Part shown: positions 1 to 7,855 of the stretch, piece by piece
How the letters are laid out: every line of letters starts with the position of its first letter
Position numbering within the stretch: position 1 is the stretch's first letter
From: a virus
DNA length: 22,864 nucleotides
Reading direction: 5' to 3' (one strand)
IMG/VR virus record: IMGVR_UViG_3300025131_000465
Location: 1-22,864 of that record
Notes under the pieces: generated by a model
Databases searched by the model: none
Seen by the model: only the letters and a program-made list of their open reading frames with translations
What the model was told of the DNA's origin: nothing
Position numbers and translations under genes: made by a program

Positions 1-193
1 TAAATGGCAATCAGCAGGGAAAAATATTTGCCCTGATTGTAAAGCAAGGCACGGACAGACCGGGAGTTGGGAAGAGTTTGAAATGATGGGCTTACCCAAA
101 AGCGGATTTTCTGTATGTGGGGGTTATTGTAATTGTGATTTAGTAACAACGGGAAATTGGGTTAAAGACCCCATAAAAGTAGATAAGATTTAA
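1..193 (+). CDS. Minor head protein (Mu gpF / SPP1 gp7-like), C-terminal end, partial
   Basis: The reading frame starting at base 2 is open from the window edge to TAA at 191-193, giving 63 residues. It contains a CPDC motif followed by KARHGQ, then a cluster CGGYCNC about 25 residues later. Paired Cys motifs followed by a short G-x-W segment are usual near the C-terminus of phage minor head/portal-associated proteins of the Mu gpF / SPP1 gp7 type, which sit inside the capsid near the portal. The position directly before scaffold and capsid genes agrees with this. The start lies outside the window. It could also be the end of a portal-minor head fusion. Family assignment rests on this short tail and on gene order. 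Confidence 0.6.
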   Translation, partial: KWQSAGKNICPDCKARHGQTGSWEEFEMMGLPKSGFSVCGGYCNCDLVTTGNWVKDPIKVDKI

Positions 194-211
194 TTCGTTT
201 ATAATAACAAG

Positions 212-227
212 AATAGCGGGGGCTATT
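212..227 (+). other. Hairpin with GGGG loop upstream of the scaffold gene
   Basis: AATAGC-GGGG-GCTATT forms a perfect 6-bp stem with a four-G loop, 18 nt after the minor head stop and 34 nt before the scaffold start. No T-run follows it, so it is not a standard intrinsic terminator. A second hairpin with the same core GCGGGGGC lies at 9132-9147. It could be an RNA processing or stability element. Confidence 0.45.
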
Positions 228-261
228 AATTATAGGCGTTCCACTCAAACAAGAGGTAAAA

Positions 262-804
262 ATGGAACAAAGTCAAACAGACGTAAAAAAGGAAATCACT
301 CCAGTTGCAGAGGTTAAAGAGCAAGCCGTCAATCAAGACGCTAAACAGGAAGTAGAAGCAATCCCGTATGCTCGATTCTCCGATAAGGTTCGTGAGAATA
401 AGGAATTGCAAGAAAAGTTGTCTAAATATGAATCGGAAGCAGAGACAAACAGGCAAAAGGAATTAGAGAAGAAGGGTGAATATGAAACTCTTTTATCTGA
501 AACCCGGATTAAATATGAAAAAGCCAAAACAAAGGCTGATGAATGGGATGTCTATGTTAAGAGTCGCAAGCAGACAATTCTTTCAACTTATTCAGAAGAA
601 GAGCAGGATATACTCGGTGATTTATCTCTTGAAAAATTAGAGAAATATCACGATTCAAAAAGTTTAAAAACAAAAGTAGGTGTAGACAATAGCCGAGGTG
701 GTAGTTCAATGTCTCCTCCAAAGGCATTTCACGAAATGTCAATAGAGGAAAAGAACGACCCTAATGTCTGGCGGTCTTACCTACAAACATTTAAAAGGAA
801 ATAA
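262..804 (+). CDS. Head scaffolding protein
   Basis: The 180-residue product is highly charged, has no Cys and is predicted mostly helical: the middle (about residues 45-110) is rich in Glu, Lys and Leu and looks like coiled coil. The C-terminal part has a Gly/Ser-rich break (NSRGGSSM) followed by a short basic tail ending FKRK. Phage scaffolds commonly have a long acidic helical body and a basic C-terminal helix that binds the coat protein. It lies directly upstream of the major capsid gene, the usual place for a scaffold, which would direct procapsid assembly and then leave or be degraded. An AGAGGT ribosome binding site stands 8 nt before the ATG. No protease motif is seen. Function is inferred from position and composition. 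Confidence 0.75.
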   Translation: MEQSQTDVKKEITPVAEVKEQAVNQDAKQEVEAIPYARFSDKVRENKELQEKLSKYESEAETNRQKELEKKGEYETLLSETRIKYEKAKTKADEWDVYVKSRKQTILSTYSEEEQDILGDLSLEKLEKYHDSKSLKTKVGVDNSRGGSSMSPPKAFHEMSIEEKNDPNVWRSYLQTFKRK

Positions 805-808
805 TTAA

Positions 809-1675
809 ATGGCTTATGGTGCAGGAACTGGAGCAGGTATTACTGCCCTTACGGAATTAGATGTCTTCATCCCGGAAGTGTGGTCAGATGCCGTCTTTGG
901 TTATTTAGAAAGAGCTTTGAAATGGCGACCTTTAGTTGATGACTATTCTTCTATGGTATCCGGCTCAGGCGACAGGATTCATGTCCCGTCAATTAGTGAA
1001 GTATCGGTTCAAGATAAAGCGGAAAATACCGCCGTTGAATACGATGCACAAACAGAATCAAAAGTTACCCTTGTAGTTGACAAACATAAATACGCAAGTA
1101 AGATGTTTGAAGACATAGCAATGGTTCAAAGCAACGGGGCTTTAATGTCTCAGTACGCACAGGCTCTCGGATATGCTTTGGGTAAACAAATTGATGGCGA
1201 TATTGCCACAATGGTTAGTGCCGGAATTTCTTCTGGTGCAACCCTTGGAACGGATGATACCTTGACTGATGCAGAAATTGAAACGGCTTTAGCCTCTTTA
1301 GGTGAAGCTGACCTCGATTACAGAGATGGGAATTTAACCCTTATGGTTAATCCAACTTTGTATGCAGACCTATTGAATAATGCAAAATTTGTTCGATATG
1401 ATTCTCGTGGTAATGGTTCTGCGATTGGTTCAGGAAGGCTTGGGGAAATTTATGGCTTGCCCGTAGAAATGTCCAATGCCCTTTCAAGTGGTGGAACTGC
1501 CGTTAGTGGTGTGATTTTTCATAAATCTTGTGGTGCGGTTGCTTTTCAACAAGGCGTTCGCTCACAGGCTCAGTATGATATAGACTATCTCAGCACGAAA
1601 GTAGTTTTCGATGCGGTTTACGGTTCAAAAATCATACACCCAACACGTGGATATAAATTCACTAATGCCTCTTAA
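809..1675 (+). CDS. Major capsid protein (HK97 fold, P22/T7 coat-like)
   Basis: The 288-residue product has the character of a tailed-phage coat protein. Its N-terminal part has the phrase FIPEVWSDAVFGYLERALKW and a beta segment with GDRIHVPSI. The middle has a helix (about residues 112-132) leading to QIDGDIATM. The C-terminal part has a LMVNPTLYADLL segment, typical of the spine helix/P-domain region of capsid proteins, and ends in a Gly/Tyr-rich strand. It starts 5 nt after the scaffold stop, with AAGGA inside the scaffold end as ribosome binding site. A hairpin follows the gene at 1692-1727. No separate protease gene lies in view, and no obvious N-terminal delta domain is seen, as fits the separate scaffold. 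The fold call is from pattern recognition, not from a search. Confidence 0.85.
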   Translation: MAYGAGTGAGITALTELDVFIPEVWSDAVFGYLERALKWRPLVDDYSSMVSGSGDRIHVPSISEVSVQDKAENTAVEYDAQTESKVTLVVDKHKYASKMFEDIAMVQSNGALMSQYAQALGYALGKQIDGDIATMVSAGISSGATLGTDDTLTDAEIETALASLGEADLDYRDGNLTLMVNPTLYADLLNNAKFVRYDSRGNGSAIGSGRLGEIYGLPVEMSNALSSGGTAVSGVIFHKSCGAVAFQQGVRSQAQYDIDYLSTKVVFDAVYGSKIIHPTRGYKFTNAS

Positions 1676-1691
1676 TAGAGGTTGATATATG

Positions 1692-1727
1692 ATTATGGGG
1701 CTTAGATTCATTTTTAAGCCCCCTAAT
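1692..1727 (+). terminator. Stem-loop after the capsid gene (attenuator or RNA-stability hairpin)
   Basis: GGGGCTTA (1697-1704) pairs perfectly with TAAGCCCC (1715-1722) across a 10-nt loop. After one T/C mismatch the stem continues with ATTA/TAAT. The stem is GC-rich at its base but is followed by AATCGCC rather than a T-run, so it may only partly terminate, or may protect the 3' end of the capsid mRNA. The direct repeat TGATTATGG flanks it at 1690-1698 and 1732-1740. Confidence 0.55.
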
Positions 1728-1747
1728 CGCCTGATTATGGAGATATA

Positions 1748-2074
1748 ATGGCAACAAGGACAGACTTATCAAATATTGCAGTCGCAGAGGGATATAAGCA
1801 ATTAATTCATGTTGGAGATTCTACAGGTATTGATTCAAGTACCGGGAGAACGCTTTATGATGGAGATGGAACGGCAACAGATTTAGAGTTATCGGGTAAC
1901 TCGGTAAATATAAAAACCCGACTAAAACTTAATGGGAGTGGGGTACTGGCAACGGCAAGCGAATTGAACCAATTAGATGATAGACAAGTGGGCGGTAATA
2001 ACGCCGACGATATAGTCGAACTTGGAGCAACGCAATCATTAAATAACAAAACATTAGACGGAGGAACTTTCTAA
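1748..2074 (+). CDS. Small structural protein, fiber/decoration-like, ending DGGTF
   Basis: The 108-residue product has low-complexity, Ser/Thr/Asn/Gly-rich beta character. A segment around residues 65-108 (ATASELNQLDD, then a Gly/Asn linker, then SLNNKTLDGGTF) is of the sort found at the stalks of phage fibers and in marine-phage virion proteins. It ends in DGGTF, as does the next protein. The ATG has GGAG 7 nt upstream. It probably is a virion decoration or short fiber component; its site between capsid and longer fiber genes does not tell whether it is on the head or the tail. The exact function is unknown. Confidence 0.55.
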   Translation: MATRTDLSNIAVAEGYKQLIHVGDSTGIDSSTGRTLYDGDGTATDLELSGNSVNIKTRLKLNGSGVLATASELNQLDDRQVGGNNADDIVELGATQSLNNKTLDGGTF

Positions 2075-3261
2075 TGGCTAATAAAATCATACTAAAAAGA
2101 GGTGCTGACGCCAACGTGAGTTCGCTTGTTCCGGCAAGTAAGGGTGAACCGGTTTGGGGTACTACATCTAATAAATTATACGTAGCAAGTGGAACATCCG
2201 CCGGAAATTTTGAATGGGTTGGTGCAACCATCCTTGACGAAGATGCGATGGGTTCAGACTCAGCGACAAAACTCGCTACACAACAATCAATTAAAGCTTA
2301 CGTTGATGCTCAAGATTCAAATATAGCATCCGATAGTTTAACATTTACAAACAAGACTTTTGATGTAGAGGGGACAGGAAACTCAATATCAAATATTGAT
2401 GTCGCCGACCTTAAATCCGGGGTGCTTGATACTGATATAAGTTCAGTCTCTTCATCCGACGATACTCTTGCATCAGCTAAAGCGGTTAAAACTTATGTAG
2501 ATGCTCAAGTAACTGCACAAGATTTAGACTTTTCAACAGATAGCGGTAGTGGTGCGGTTGATTTAGATTCTCAAACACTTGCTTTCACAAGTGGCGAAGG
2601 GATGGATATTACTCATTCTTCTCAGGCGGTTACGATTGCCGGGGAAGATGCTTCAACAAGCAATAAAGGGGTTGCATCGTTTTCAAGTGCTGACTTTGAT
2701 GTTTCAAGTGGTGCAGTCTCAGTAAATAGTTTATCGAATTCCCAATTAGATAATAGTTCGATTTCAGTAACCGACGGAACGACTGCGAGTGATATTTCTT
2801 TAGGTAACACGTTGACATTTACTGCGGTCGGGAATGAAACTGAAATAACTCAATCTGGTGGAGTAGTTACGATTGGATTGCCTAACGATGTAACTATCGG
2901 AGGTAACCTTACCGTATCAGGGACAACTACCACTATTGATAGTAGCACAGTCAGTACGGAAGATGTCATGATAGAACTCGCCAAAGGCAATGATTCAGCG
3001 GATAGTGTGGACTTCGGGATGTATGGAAAATATAGTGACGGTTCAACTACAAAATATTCTGGTTGGTTCAGAAATCAAGATGGCTCTTTTTCCGCCGGGG
3101 GTTCAACGTACACCGATGCAATTACATTTTATCAAGAATATTCCAAAGAAGCACCGGGGACAACTTCAAGTCTAATTGATACGGCTCACGCATCGTTCTC
3201 ACTTGCACCAATCGAATGTAGTGCGGTGAATGGTGCGGTAGTTGACGGGGGAACATTCTAA
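2074..3261 (+). CDS. Fiber-like virion protein ending DGGTF
   Basis: The 395-residue product opens with MANKIILKRG, then a segment KGEPVWGTTSNKLYVASG. This matches the common N-terminal anchor pattern of phage fibers (short strand with Lys, then G-E, then K-L-Y) and resembles the start of the next gene. The rest is a Ser/Thr/Asp/Gly-rich repetitive beta stalk; two segments (about residues 66-82 and 130-148) share the theme TLASAKAVKTYVDAQ / TKLATQQSIKAYVDAQ. It has no Cys apart from one near the end. The ATG overlaps the preceding stop by one base, and the GGAGGA that encodes Gly-Gly of the previous DGGTF serves as its ribosome binding site, so the two are translationally coupled. Head fiber or tail fiber are both possible. 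Confidence 0.65.
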   Translation: MANKIILKRGADANVSSLVPASKGEPVWGTTSNKLYVASGTSAGNFEWVGATILDEDAMGSDSATKLATQQSIKAYVDAQDSNIASDSLTFTNKTFDVEGTGNSISNIDVADLKSGVLDTDISSVSSSDDTLASAKAVKTYVDAQVTAQDLDFSTDSGSGAVDLDSQTLAFTSGEGMDITHSSQAVTIAGEDASTSNKGVASFSSADFDVSSGAVSVNSLSNSQLDNSSISVTDGTTASDISLGNTLTFTAVGNETEITQSGGVVTIGLPNDVTIGGNLTVSGTTTTIDSSTVSTEDVMIELAKGNDSADSVDFGMYGKYSDGSTTKYSGWFRNQDGSFSAGGSTYTDAITFYQEYSKEAPGTTSSLIDTAHASFSLAPIECSAVNGAVVDGGTF

Positions 3262-3273
3262 GGAGTTTAAAAA

Positions 3274-5709
3274 ATGGCTAATACGGTTTTATTAAAGAAA
3301 AGCGGGACTGCATCTGCTACACCGTCGTCATTGACTCACGGTGAATTGGCTATCAATTATGCCGACGGAAAACTCTATTATAAGAATAGTTCTGATTCAA
3401 TAATTGAATTCCAAGCATCCGCAACCCCGGACGGTTCAGACACCCAAATTCAATATAACGATTCGGGGTCAATGGGTTCGAGTGCATCTCTCACATTTGA
3501 TGGCACAGGAATTTCAACAGGCGCATCTTCGTTTTCGGGTGATATTTCAGCAAATAATCTGAGTGGGACGAATACAGGCGATAATGCTTCTAATTCTAAT
3601 ATTGCTTATACATCTGCAATAGCTGAAGGTAATAGCGGATTGGTTCCGGCAGACCCAAGCGACACAACGAAATTCCTACGTTCAGACGGAACTTGGGTTG
3701 TTCCGTCATATACGACCAATACAAATACCAATCAATTAACAACCTTTACCGTATCTGCGACAACCGATACTAATCCAACCACTATATCGCAAGGCGATGA
3801 CTTAATGTTTACTGCGGGTACTGGTATCACTTGTGAAACAACGGCAGACGGCACAGTTACTATTACAAATTCTTCTCCCGATACTACTTACACTCACCCA
3901 ACTACTGCCGGGAATAAGCACATTCCAACAGGCGGGAGTGCGGGGAAGTTCTTAAAATATTCTTCAAGTGGAACCGCAACTTGGGAAACGCCGTCATATA
4001 CAACTAATACTGAATGCGGAGGTGATGGTCATGCAAAATATACTGATACTGAAGCAGTCTCAGCAATCAACGCAACCACTTCTATAAGTACAACTTGTGA
4101 TACTCCTAATATTGTTCAAACTGATTATACCACAGGAGCGGATGTAACTGCAAATAATACTTGTGATACTCCTCATATTGCAGGTGATTGGAGAGGATTA
4201 GGAAATACCTCTACTACTGCTTGCGCCGGAAACGATTCAAGATTAAGTGATGCACGGACACCGACTTCTCACACACATGACTATCTCCCATTAGGTGGTG
4301 GGGATTTAACAGGTGCATTGAATATAGGGTCTGCTATTGGGACAAGAGATAAATGTTTAAGTATTACAACTGGTAGTACTGGAAACTCTGCAATTGCAGT
4401 TCAAACTGGTGCGAGTGGTCATACTAATGTTTGGAGTGTGTTGCCACACAATGAATACATATTTATGGGGACTGGTATTTATTATGATGGTTCAACTTGG
4501 GTACATCAATCATCAAATGCTTATAACTCATTATTTGGATTATGTAACAGTTCAACTCGTGGTGCAAGTTGGTGGGCATCAAGCAACAGCACTGGTTCAT
4601 GGAATCAGGCGGATAATGTTCCTCTATGGAATACTCAAGGTCAATGGAACGGTGATATTAATACAACTTATAACGCCACATTTGGTGGTGATATATATTT
4701 AGGCTCATCGTCTACACGGATAGAACAATATTCTTCCAATGTGGGACGAATTCATATACATGGTAGTGGTGATAATTATTTATTAGTCGGATGTGTTGAT
4801 GATAATGGTTGGGGATATATAGAAAGCCAAAATAATGCCAATGGACTATATCTCTGGGCAAGTGCATTCCGTTTTGATGCTGGACATCTTGGTTCATATG
4901 ATGATGGTGAAGTTGATTTGGGTGTATCAGGTAATAGATTCAGGAATTTAAACATAAGCGGTACTGCCACAATTGGTGGAGAAGTATCATCTAACACCCA
5001 TAAAATAACTGAATCGGGGAAAAGTTGGTACAATATAAACGCAAATTATCTTGGATTCAACACTTGGATACAGAGTAGTGGACAACATGCGTTGTATGCT
5101 CCCAGTAGCGGGTTTGGAAGTAGTCATTGGTATCCGTCCAATAATGGTTCTCATGGTGCTTGGAGAATGGTTGGAAATACGGGTGGCTATGGTGGTTTCT
5201 ACGATGAATATAGTGCGGTTTCTGTGGGTATGCACGATTCTGCGGGTAATGGTGGAACCTATAGAGTAGCACAAGGCAAATGGCACTTCTATTTTCTAAT
5301 GGCTGATAATTGCTTGGGTGTTAACACATCTGCCACTTCATCATCCTATGGGTTGTATGTAAATGGTGCGATTTATGCGACAGGAGATGTTGTCGCCTAT
5401 TCAGACGCAAGAGTGAAAACAAATATCGAAACAATAGATAATCCTTTAGACAAAGTAATGGCTCTGCGTGGAGTGTATTATAATAGAATTGACGAAGGGG
5501 AAGAAACATCGAGGAAAGCAATAGGGGAGAGATGTGTCGGAATGATAGCACAAGAACTAAACGAGGTTCTACCCGAAGCAGTAACATACGCTAAAGATAT
5601 AGACCGATATGGGATTGATTATGGTAAGGTGACATCCGTACTTATTGAAGCCATAAAAGAATTGAAAAATGAAGTAAACGAATTAAGGAGTAAATATGGC
5701 GTTAACTAA
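3274..5709 (+). CDS. Long fiber with C-terminal S74 intramolecular chaperone domain
   Basis: The 811-residue product starts with an anchor motif (MANTVLLKKSG, then HGELAINYADGKLYYKNS) shared with its upstream neighbour. A long Thr/Ser/Asn-rich beta stalk follows, with the recurrent fiber phrase DSRLSDARTPTSHTHDYLPLGG and repeated TCDTP and PSYTTNT segments. A Trp/Gly/Tyr-rich region (about residues 390-690) probably carries host binding. The last ~100 residues are a Peptidase_S74 domain. The motif SDARVK places the predicted nucleophile Ser710 and its partner Lys715 with the same spacing as in endosialidase chaperone domains. Members of that family trimerise the fiber and then cut themselves off in front of the Ser. 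The C-terminus is a coiled coil (IKELKNEVNELRSKY). AAGGAG lies before the ATG. Confidence 0.85.
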   Translation: MANTVLLKKSGTASATPSSLTHGELAINYADGKLYYKNSSDSIIEFQASATPDGSDTQIQYNDSGSMGSSASLTFDGTGISTGASSFSGDISANNLSGTNTGDNASNSNIAYTSAIAEGNSGLVPADPSDTTKFLRSDGTWVVPSYTTNTNTNQLTTFTVSATTDTNPTTISQGDDLMFTAGTGITCETTADGTVTITNSSPDTTYTHPTTAGNKHIPTGGSAGKFLKYSSSGTATWETPSYTTNTECGGDGHAKYTDTEAVSAINATTSISTTCDTPNIVQTDYTTGADVTANNTCDTPHIAGDWRGLGNTSTTACAGNDSRLSDARTPTSHTHDYLPLGGGDLTGALNIGSAIGTRDKCLSITTGSTGNSAIAVQTGASGHTNVWSVLPHNEYIFMGTGIYYDGSTWVHQSSNAYNSLFGLCNSSTRGASWWASSNSTGSWNQADNVPLWNTQGQWNGDINTTYNATFGGDIYLGSSSTRIEQYSSNVGRIHIHGSGDNYLLVGCVDDNGWGYIESQNNANGLYLWASAFRFDAGHLGSYDDGEVDLGVSGNRFRNLNISGTATIGGEVSSNTHKITESGKSWYNINANYLGFNTWIQSSGQHALYAPSSGFGSSHWYPSNNGSHGAWRMVGNTGGYGGFYDEYSAVSVGMHDSAGNGGTYRVAQGKWHFYFLMADNCLGVNTSATSSSYGLYVNGAIYATGDVVAYSDARVKTNIETIDNPLDKVMALRGVYYNRIDEGEETSRKAIGERCVGMIAQELNEVLPEAVTYAKDIDRYGIDYGKVTSVLIEAIKELKNEVNELRSKYGVN

Positions 5710-5998
5710 ATCAATAGATGCTTATGGGGTGAGTTTCCCCGAAGCATACATAGTAGTAGTTCGGGTTGAATATGATAAGGGATTGAACTTACCGACAGAC
5801 CCATCTACTCGTCCCGCTAATGGATATATGGAGGTTTATACATATTCAAATAAGGGCTCGAGAGATTCAGATTCACAACCACTTAGTTCGGAAAAAATCC
5901 CTTTTGATGTGGATACTAAAATAAAAATTGACCCAGTAACACAAGCATATAATTATCTGATTGAGAATGAATCATATAACGATGCGGAACCAGTATAA
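5696..5998 (+). CDS. Small fiber-associated protein, paralog 1
   Basis: The 100-residue product starts MALTKSIDAYG and ends IDPVTQAYNYLIENESYNDAEPV. It aligns over its whole length with the product of 6955-7239 (MALxKS start, EVY/EIY in the middle, IDP...YN-L...Y-DAE-V end), so the two are paralogs. Its start overlaps the 3' end of the S74 fiber by 14 nt, using AAGGAG inside the fiber gene. Each paralog directly follows a receptor-binding-type gene, so a role as fiber chaperone, adaptor or small virion protein is likely but unproven. No catalytic motif or membrane segment is seen. Confidence 0.6.
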   Translation: MALTKSIDAYGVSFPEAYIVVVRVEYDKGLNLPTDPSTRPANGYMEVYTYSNKGSRDSDSQPLSSEKIPFDVDTKIKIDPVTQAYNYLIENESYNDAEPV

Positions 5999-6008
5999 GG
6001 AATAAATA

Positions 6009-6953
6009 ATGGCTTTAGCAAGTTCAGGACAAATATCAATGAGTCAGATTAACACCGAATTGGGTCGGAGTTCGTCATCACAAATTTCATTGGATAGTGC
6101 TGAAAATGGAAGTTATGCTACCATTAATTCAAATAGTTCATCAAAACCATCTTCATCCAATCCGGCAAGCATGAGTGAATGGTATTCGTATAATCATTCG
6201 GCGGGGGGGATTGTAACTGATAATTTAGTTTTTCACATGGATGCCGGGAATACATCAAGCCTTTCAAGTTATTCAAATGGAGCGAGTATAAATAATGTTA
6301 CTTGGTCGGATTTGCAGAATAGTTATAATGCGACAATAAAGGGTTCGACCTATACGACGACCTATGGCGGTGGAATCAATTTCGGAACGACAGGGAATAC
6401 TTCAAACTACATTTTATTTGACCACACGGCTATTAGTACAGGGGGGGTTGGTTCACCTCCTTGGAGTGTAGAAATATGGTCTATTGCAGATGCGAATAAT
6501 GGGAGCCTGTCAACATTATGGGGAGCCGGAGGGGCATCGAATAAAATGTTAATGTATTTCGCCGAGGGCGAGGGGCGTTGGCACTACAATGATGTTGGTG
6601 ACACACGATTGTCACATTCATCTGTATCGGGGAATTCGTCTTATAAGGGGACTGGTTCTGTAACTCAATGGGTGATGGTTGCTCCTTCATCTACATCCAC
6701 ACAGTCAGTTTTATTATATAAAAATGGGGCAAGCGAAAGTCACACGGCGCAACATTCAAGGAACACTAACATAACAGGCGTTTCGTCGGGTATGCTTATG
6801 ATTGGACAAGAGCAGGATTCTAATGGTGGGGGTTTTGCATCAAATCAATGTTGGCTTGGACGGATATATATTGTCCGGGTATATGGAGATGCCCTCTCGA
6901 CGACAGAAATCGCATCAAATTGGAACACAAATAAATCAAGATTCGGACATTAA
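6009..6953 (+). CDS. LamG/concanavalin A-like lectin-domain virion protein
   Basis: The 314-residue product has two parts. Residues 1-62 (SSGQISMSQINTELGRSSSSQISL ... SMSEWYSYNH, split by a Ser/Asn linker) are a virion anchor type seen at the N-terminus of many phage appendage proteins. Residues ~70-314 read as a LamG-like jelly-roll: LVFHMDAGN start, WSVEIW strand, and the characteristic end ALSTTEIASNWNTNKSRFG. Such domains bind carbohydrates, so the protein is a likely receptor-binding or surface-decoration protein. Two runs of seven G occur in the gene, at 6203-6209 (the anchor/lectin junction, codons 65-67) and 6441-6447; they are striking in an AT-rich genome. AAGGA precedes the ATG. 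Confidence 0.75.
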   Translation: MALASSGQISMSQINTELGRSSSSQISLDSAENGSYATINSNSSSKPSSSNPASMSEWYSYNHSAGGIVTDNLVFHMDAGNTSSLSSYSNGASINNVTWSDLQNSYNATIKGSTYTTTYGGGINFGTTGNTSNYILFDHTAISTGGVGSPPWSVEIWSIADANNGSLSTLWGAGGASNKMLMYFAEGEGRWHYNDVGDTRLSHSSVSGNSSYKGTGSVTQWVMVAPSSTSTQSVLLYKNGASESHTAQHSRNTNITGVSSGMLMIGQEQDSNGGGFASNQCWLGRIYIVRVYGDALSTTEIASNWNTNKSRFGH

Positions 6954-6954
6954 T

Positions 6955-7239
6955 ATGGCACTTAAAAAATCATTTCAAACAGAATTTGGCACTACGCACG
7001 CTGACGCATATCACCGCATAGGTTCTATCATAATAAATAAAGACAAATCCTCAGATGCTTACATTATGGGATTCACCGTAGAAATATACATTGATGAAGA
7101 AAAACGGAACGGCGATAATTATAAACATATAGCGACAAAATTCGCTGAATGTGAAATAGACCCGGCGGTTAATTGTGTGAAACAAGGTTACAATGAACTA
7201 AAAGCAAATCACGATTATGCTGAAGCAGAAGATGTTTAA
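6955..7239 (+). CDS. Small fiber-associated protein, paralog 2
   Basis: The 94-residue product begins MALKKSFQTEFG and ends IDPAVNCVKQGYNELKANHDYAEAEDV. The same frame is open back to 6802, but the ATG at 6955 is chosen because it follows the lectin stop by one base and gives a protein co-linear with its paralog at 5696-5998. The upstream extension would overlap the lectin gene and reads as its shadow. The order fiber, small protein, lectin, small protein suggests duplication of a two-gene unit or a dedicated partner for each appendage. The ribosome binding site is weak, as would fit translational coupling to the lectin gene. Function is unknown. Confidence 0.6.
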   Translation: MALKKSFQTEFGTTHADAYHRIGSIIINKDKSSDAYIMGFTVEIYIDEEKRNGDNYKHIATKFAECEIDPAVNCVKQGYNELKANHDYAEAEDV

Positions 7240-7252
7240 CCTACAAAACTAC

Positions 7253-7301
7253 AATACTACGCAGAGTAAAATACTACTCGCATGAGTAAAATACTACGCA
7301 G
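7253..7301 (+). repeat. Short direct-repeat array in the fiber/lysis gap
   Basis: AATACTAC occurs three times (7253-7260, 7270-7277, 7290-7297). A 14-nt unit GAGTAAAATACTAC is repeated exactly at 7264-7277 and 7284-7297, 20 nt apart. The 12-mer AATACTACGCAG is present at 7253-7264 and 7290-7301. It could be a protein-binding site or a simple tandem duplication. It ends at the ATG of the next gene. Confidence 0.5.
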
Positions 7302-7619
7302 ATGCTAAAAGCAATAGGATATTTCGTGATTGGAATCTTCGCCGGGTTAACAGTTGCCGAATTGATGAAGGATGCAAAGCCCATAGAAAAGATAGCTATC
7401 TATGATGGGTATATAGTGCGGTACGATTATCCTCACTATTACAGATATAGAAATGATAGCAGAATGATATATGGTTACAGACCTTTAGAAGTTCGCCAAT
7501 ATACGCCAGTTAAAGGTGGAAGTGGTGGTGGCGGTAAAGAAGTTAGTGGGACTACCCACACAGGAACTGTGAGAAAAGATATATCTGATAGAAAGAAATC
7601 TTGGGGAAATAAGTATTAG
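7302..7619 (+). CDS. Small protein with one N-terminal membrane segment
   Basis: The 105-residue product has a hydrophobic N-terminal stretch (about residues 4-20, AIGYFVIGIFAGLTVAEL) preceded by a single Lys, so it reads as a membrane anchor or uncleaved signal. A Tyr/Arg-rich middle (residues ~33-68) and a Gly-rich hinge (GGSGGGG) before a basic end follow. No lipobox Cys is present, so it is not a classical outer-membrane spanin. It leads the lysis-type cassette, so an accessory lysis role is possible. The start is uncertain: ATG 7302 has no clear ribosome binding site, and GTG 7326 with AGGA upstream would cut into the membrane segment. Confidence 0.5.
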   Translation: MLKAIGYFVIGIFAGLTVAELMKDAKPIEKIAIYDGYIVRYDYPHYYRYRNDSRMIYGYRPLEVRQYTPVKGGSGGGGKEVSGTTHTGTVRKDISDRKKSWGNKY

Positions 7620-7666
7620 TTGACAAATGACAAAAAATTTAATTAACAAAAAAAAGGGAATACGAA

Positions 7667-7855
7667 ATGACTGATATGAAAGAAGCACTCGAAAACATGA
7701 AAAAACAGTTCCAAGAGGTTGACGGACAGGCAAATGAGCTTGTGACTCTACGGACAAAATTGGTGGGTGCGATTGAGTTTGCATCTTCAATGATTGAGAG
7801 TGATGAATCTCAGGAAGCTCCTAAAGAAACTCCTGTAAAAGAAAAGAAAAAATAA
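7667..7855 (+). CDS. Small helical (coiled-coil) protein
   Basis: The 62-residue product is predicted to be one amphipathic helix or coiled coil (residues 1-47, with Leu/Met/Val at heptad-like spacing) with a Lys/Glu/Pro-rich tail ending EKKK. An AGGGA ribosome binding site precedes the ATG. Its stop is immediately followed by the start of the next gene with no gap. Charged small proteins with this look commonly sit in phage lysis cassettes, but no family is recognised and function is unknown. Confidence 0.55.
   Translation: MTDMKEALENMKKQFQEVDGQANELVTLRTKLVGAIEFASSMIESDESQEAPKETPVKEKKK

Noticed and set aside
200-205. Perfect -10 box TATAAT before the scaffold gene
   Set aside because: No -35 element at the right distance; left as unsupported in AT-rich DNA.
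4394-4702. 102-codon frame inside the S74 fiber gene
   Set aside because: Out-of-frame shadow of the fiber with no start signal.
6802-6954. 51-codon upstream extension of the paralog 2 frame
   Set aside because: It overlaps the lectin gene and is not matched in paralog 1; ATG 6955 fits better.
7620-7625. Perfect -35 box TTGACA
   Set aside because: No acceptable -10 box at 16-18 nt; probably chance in the gap before the small coiled-coil gene.
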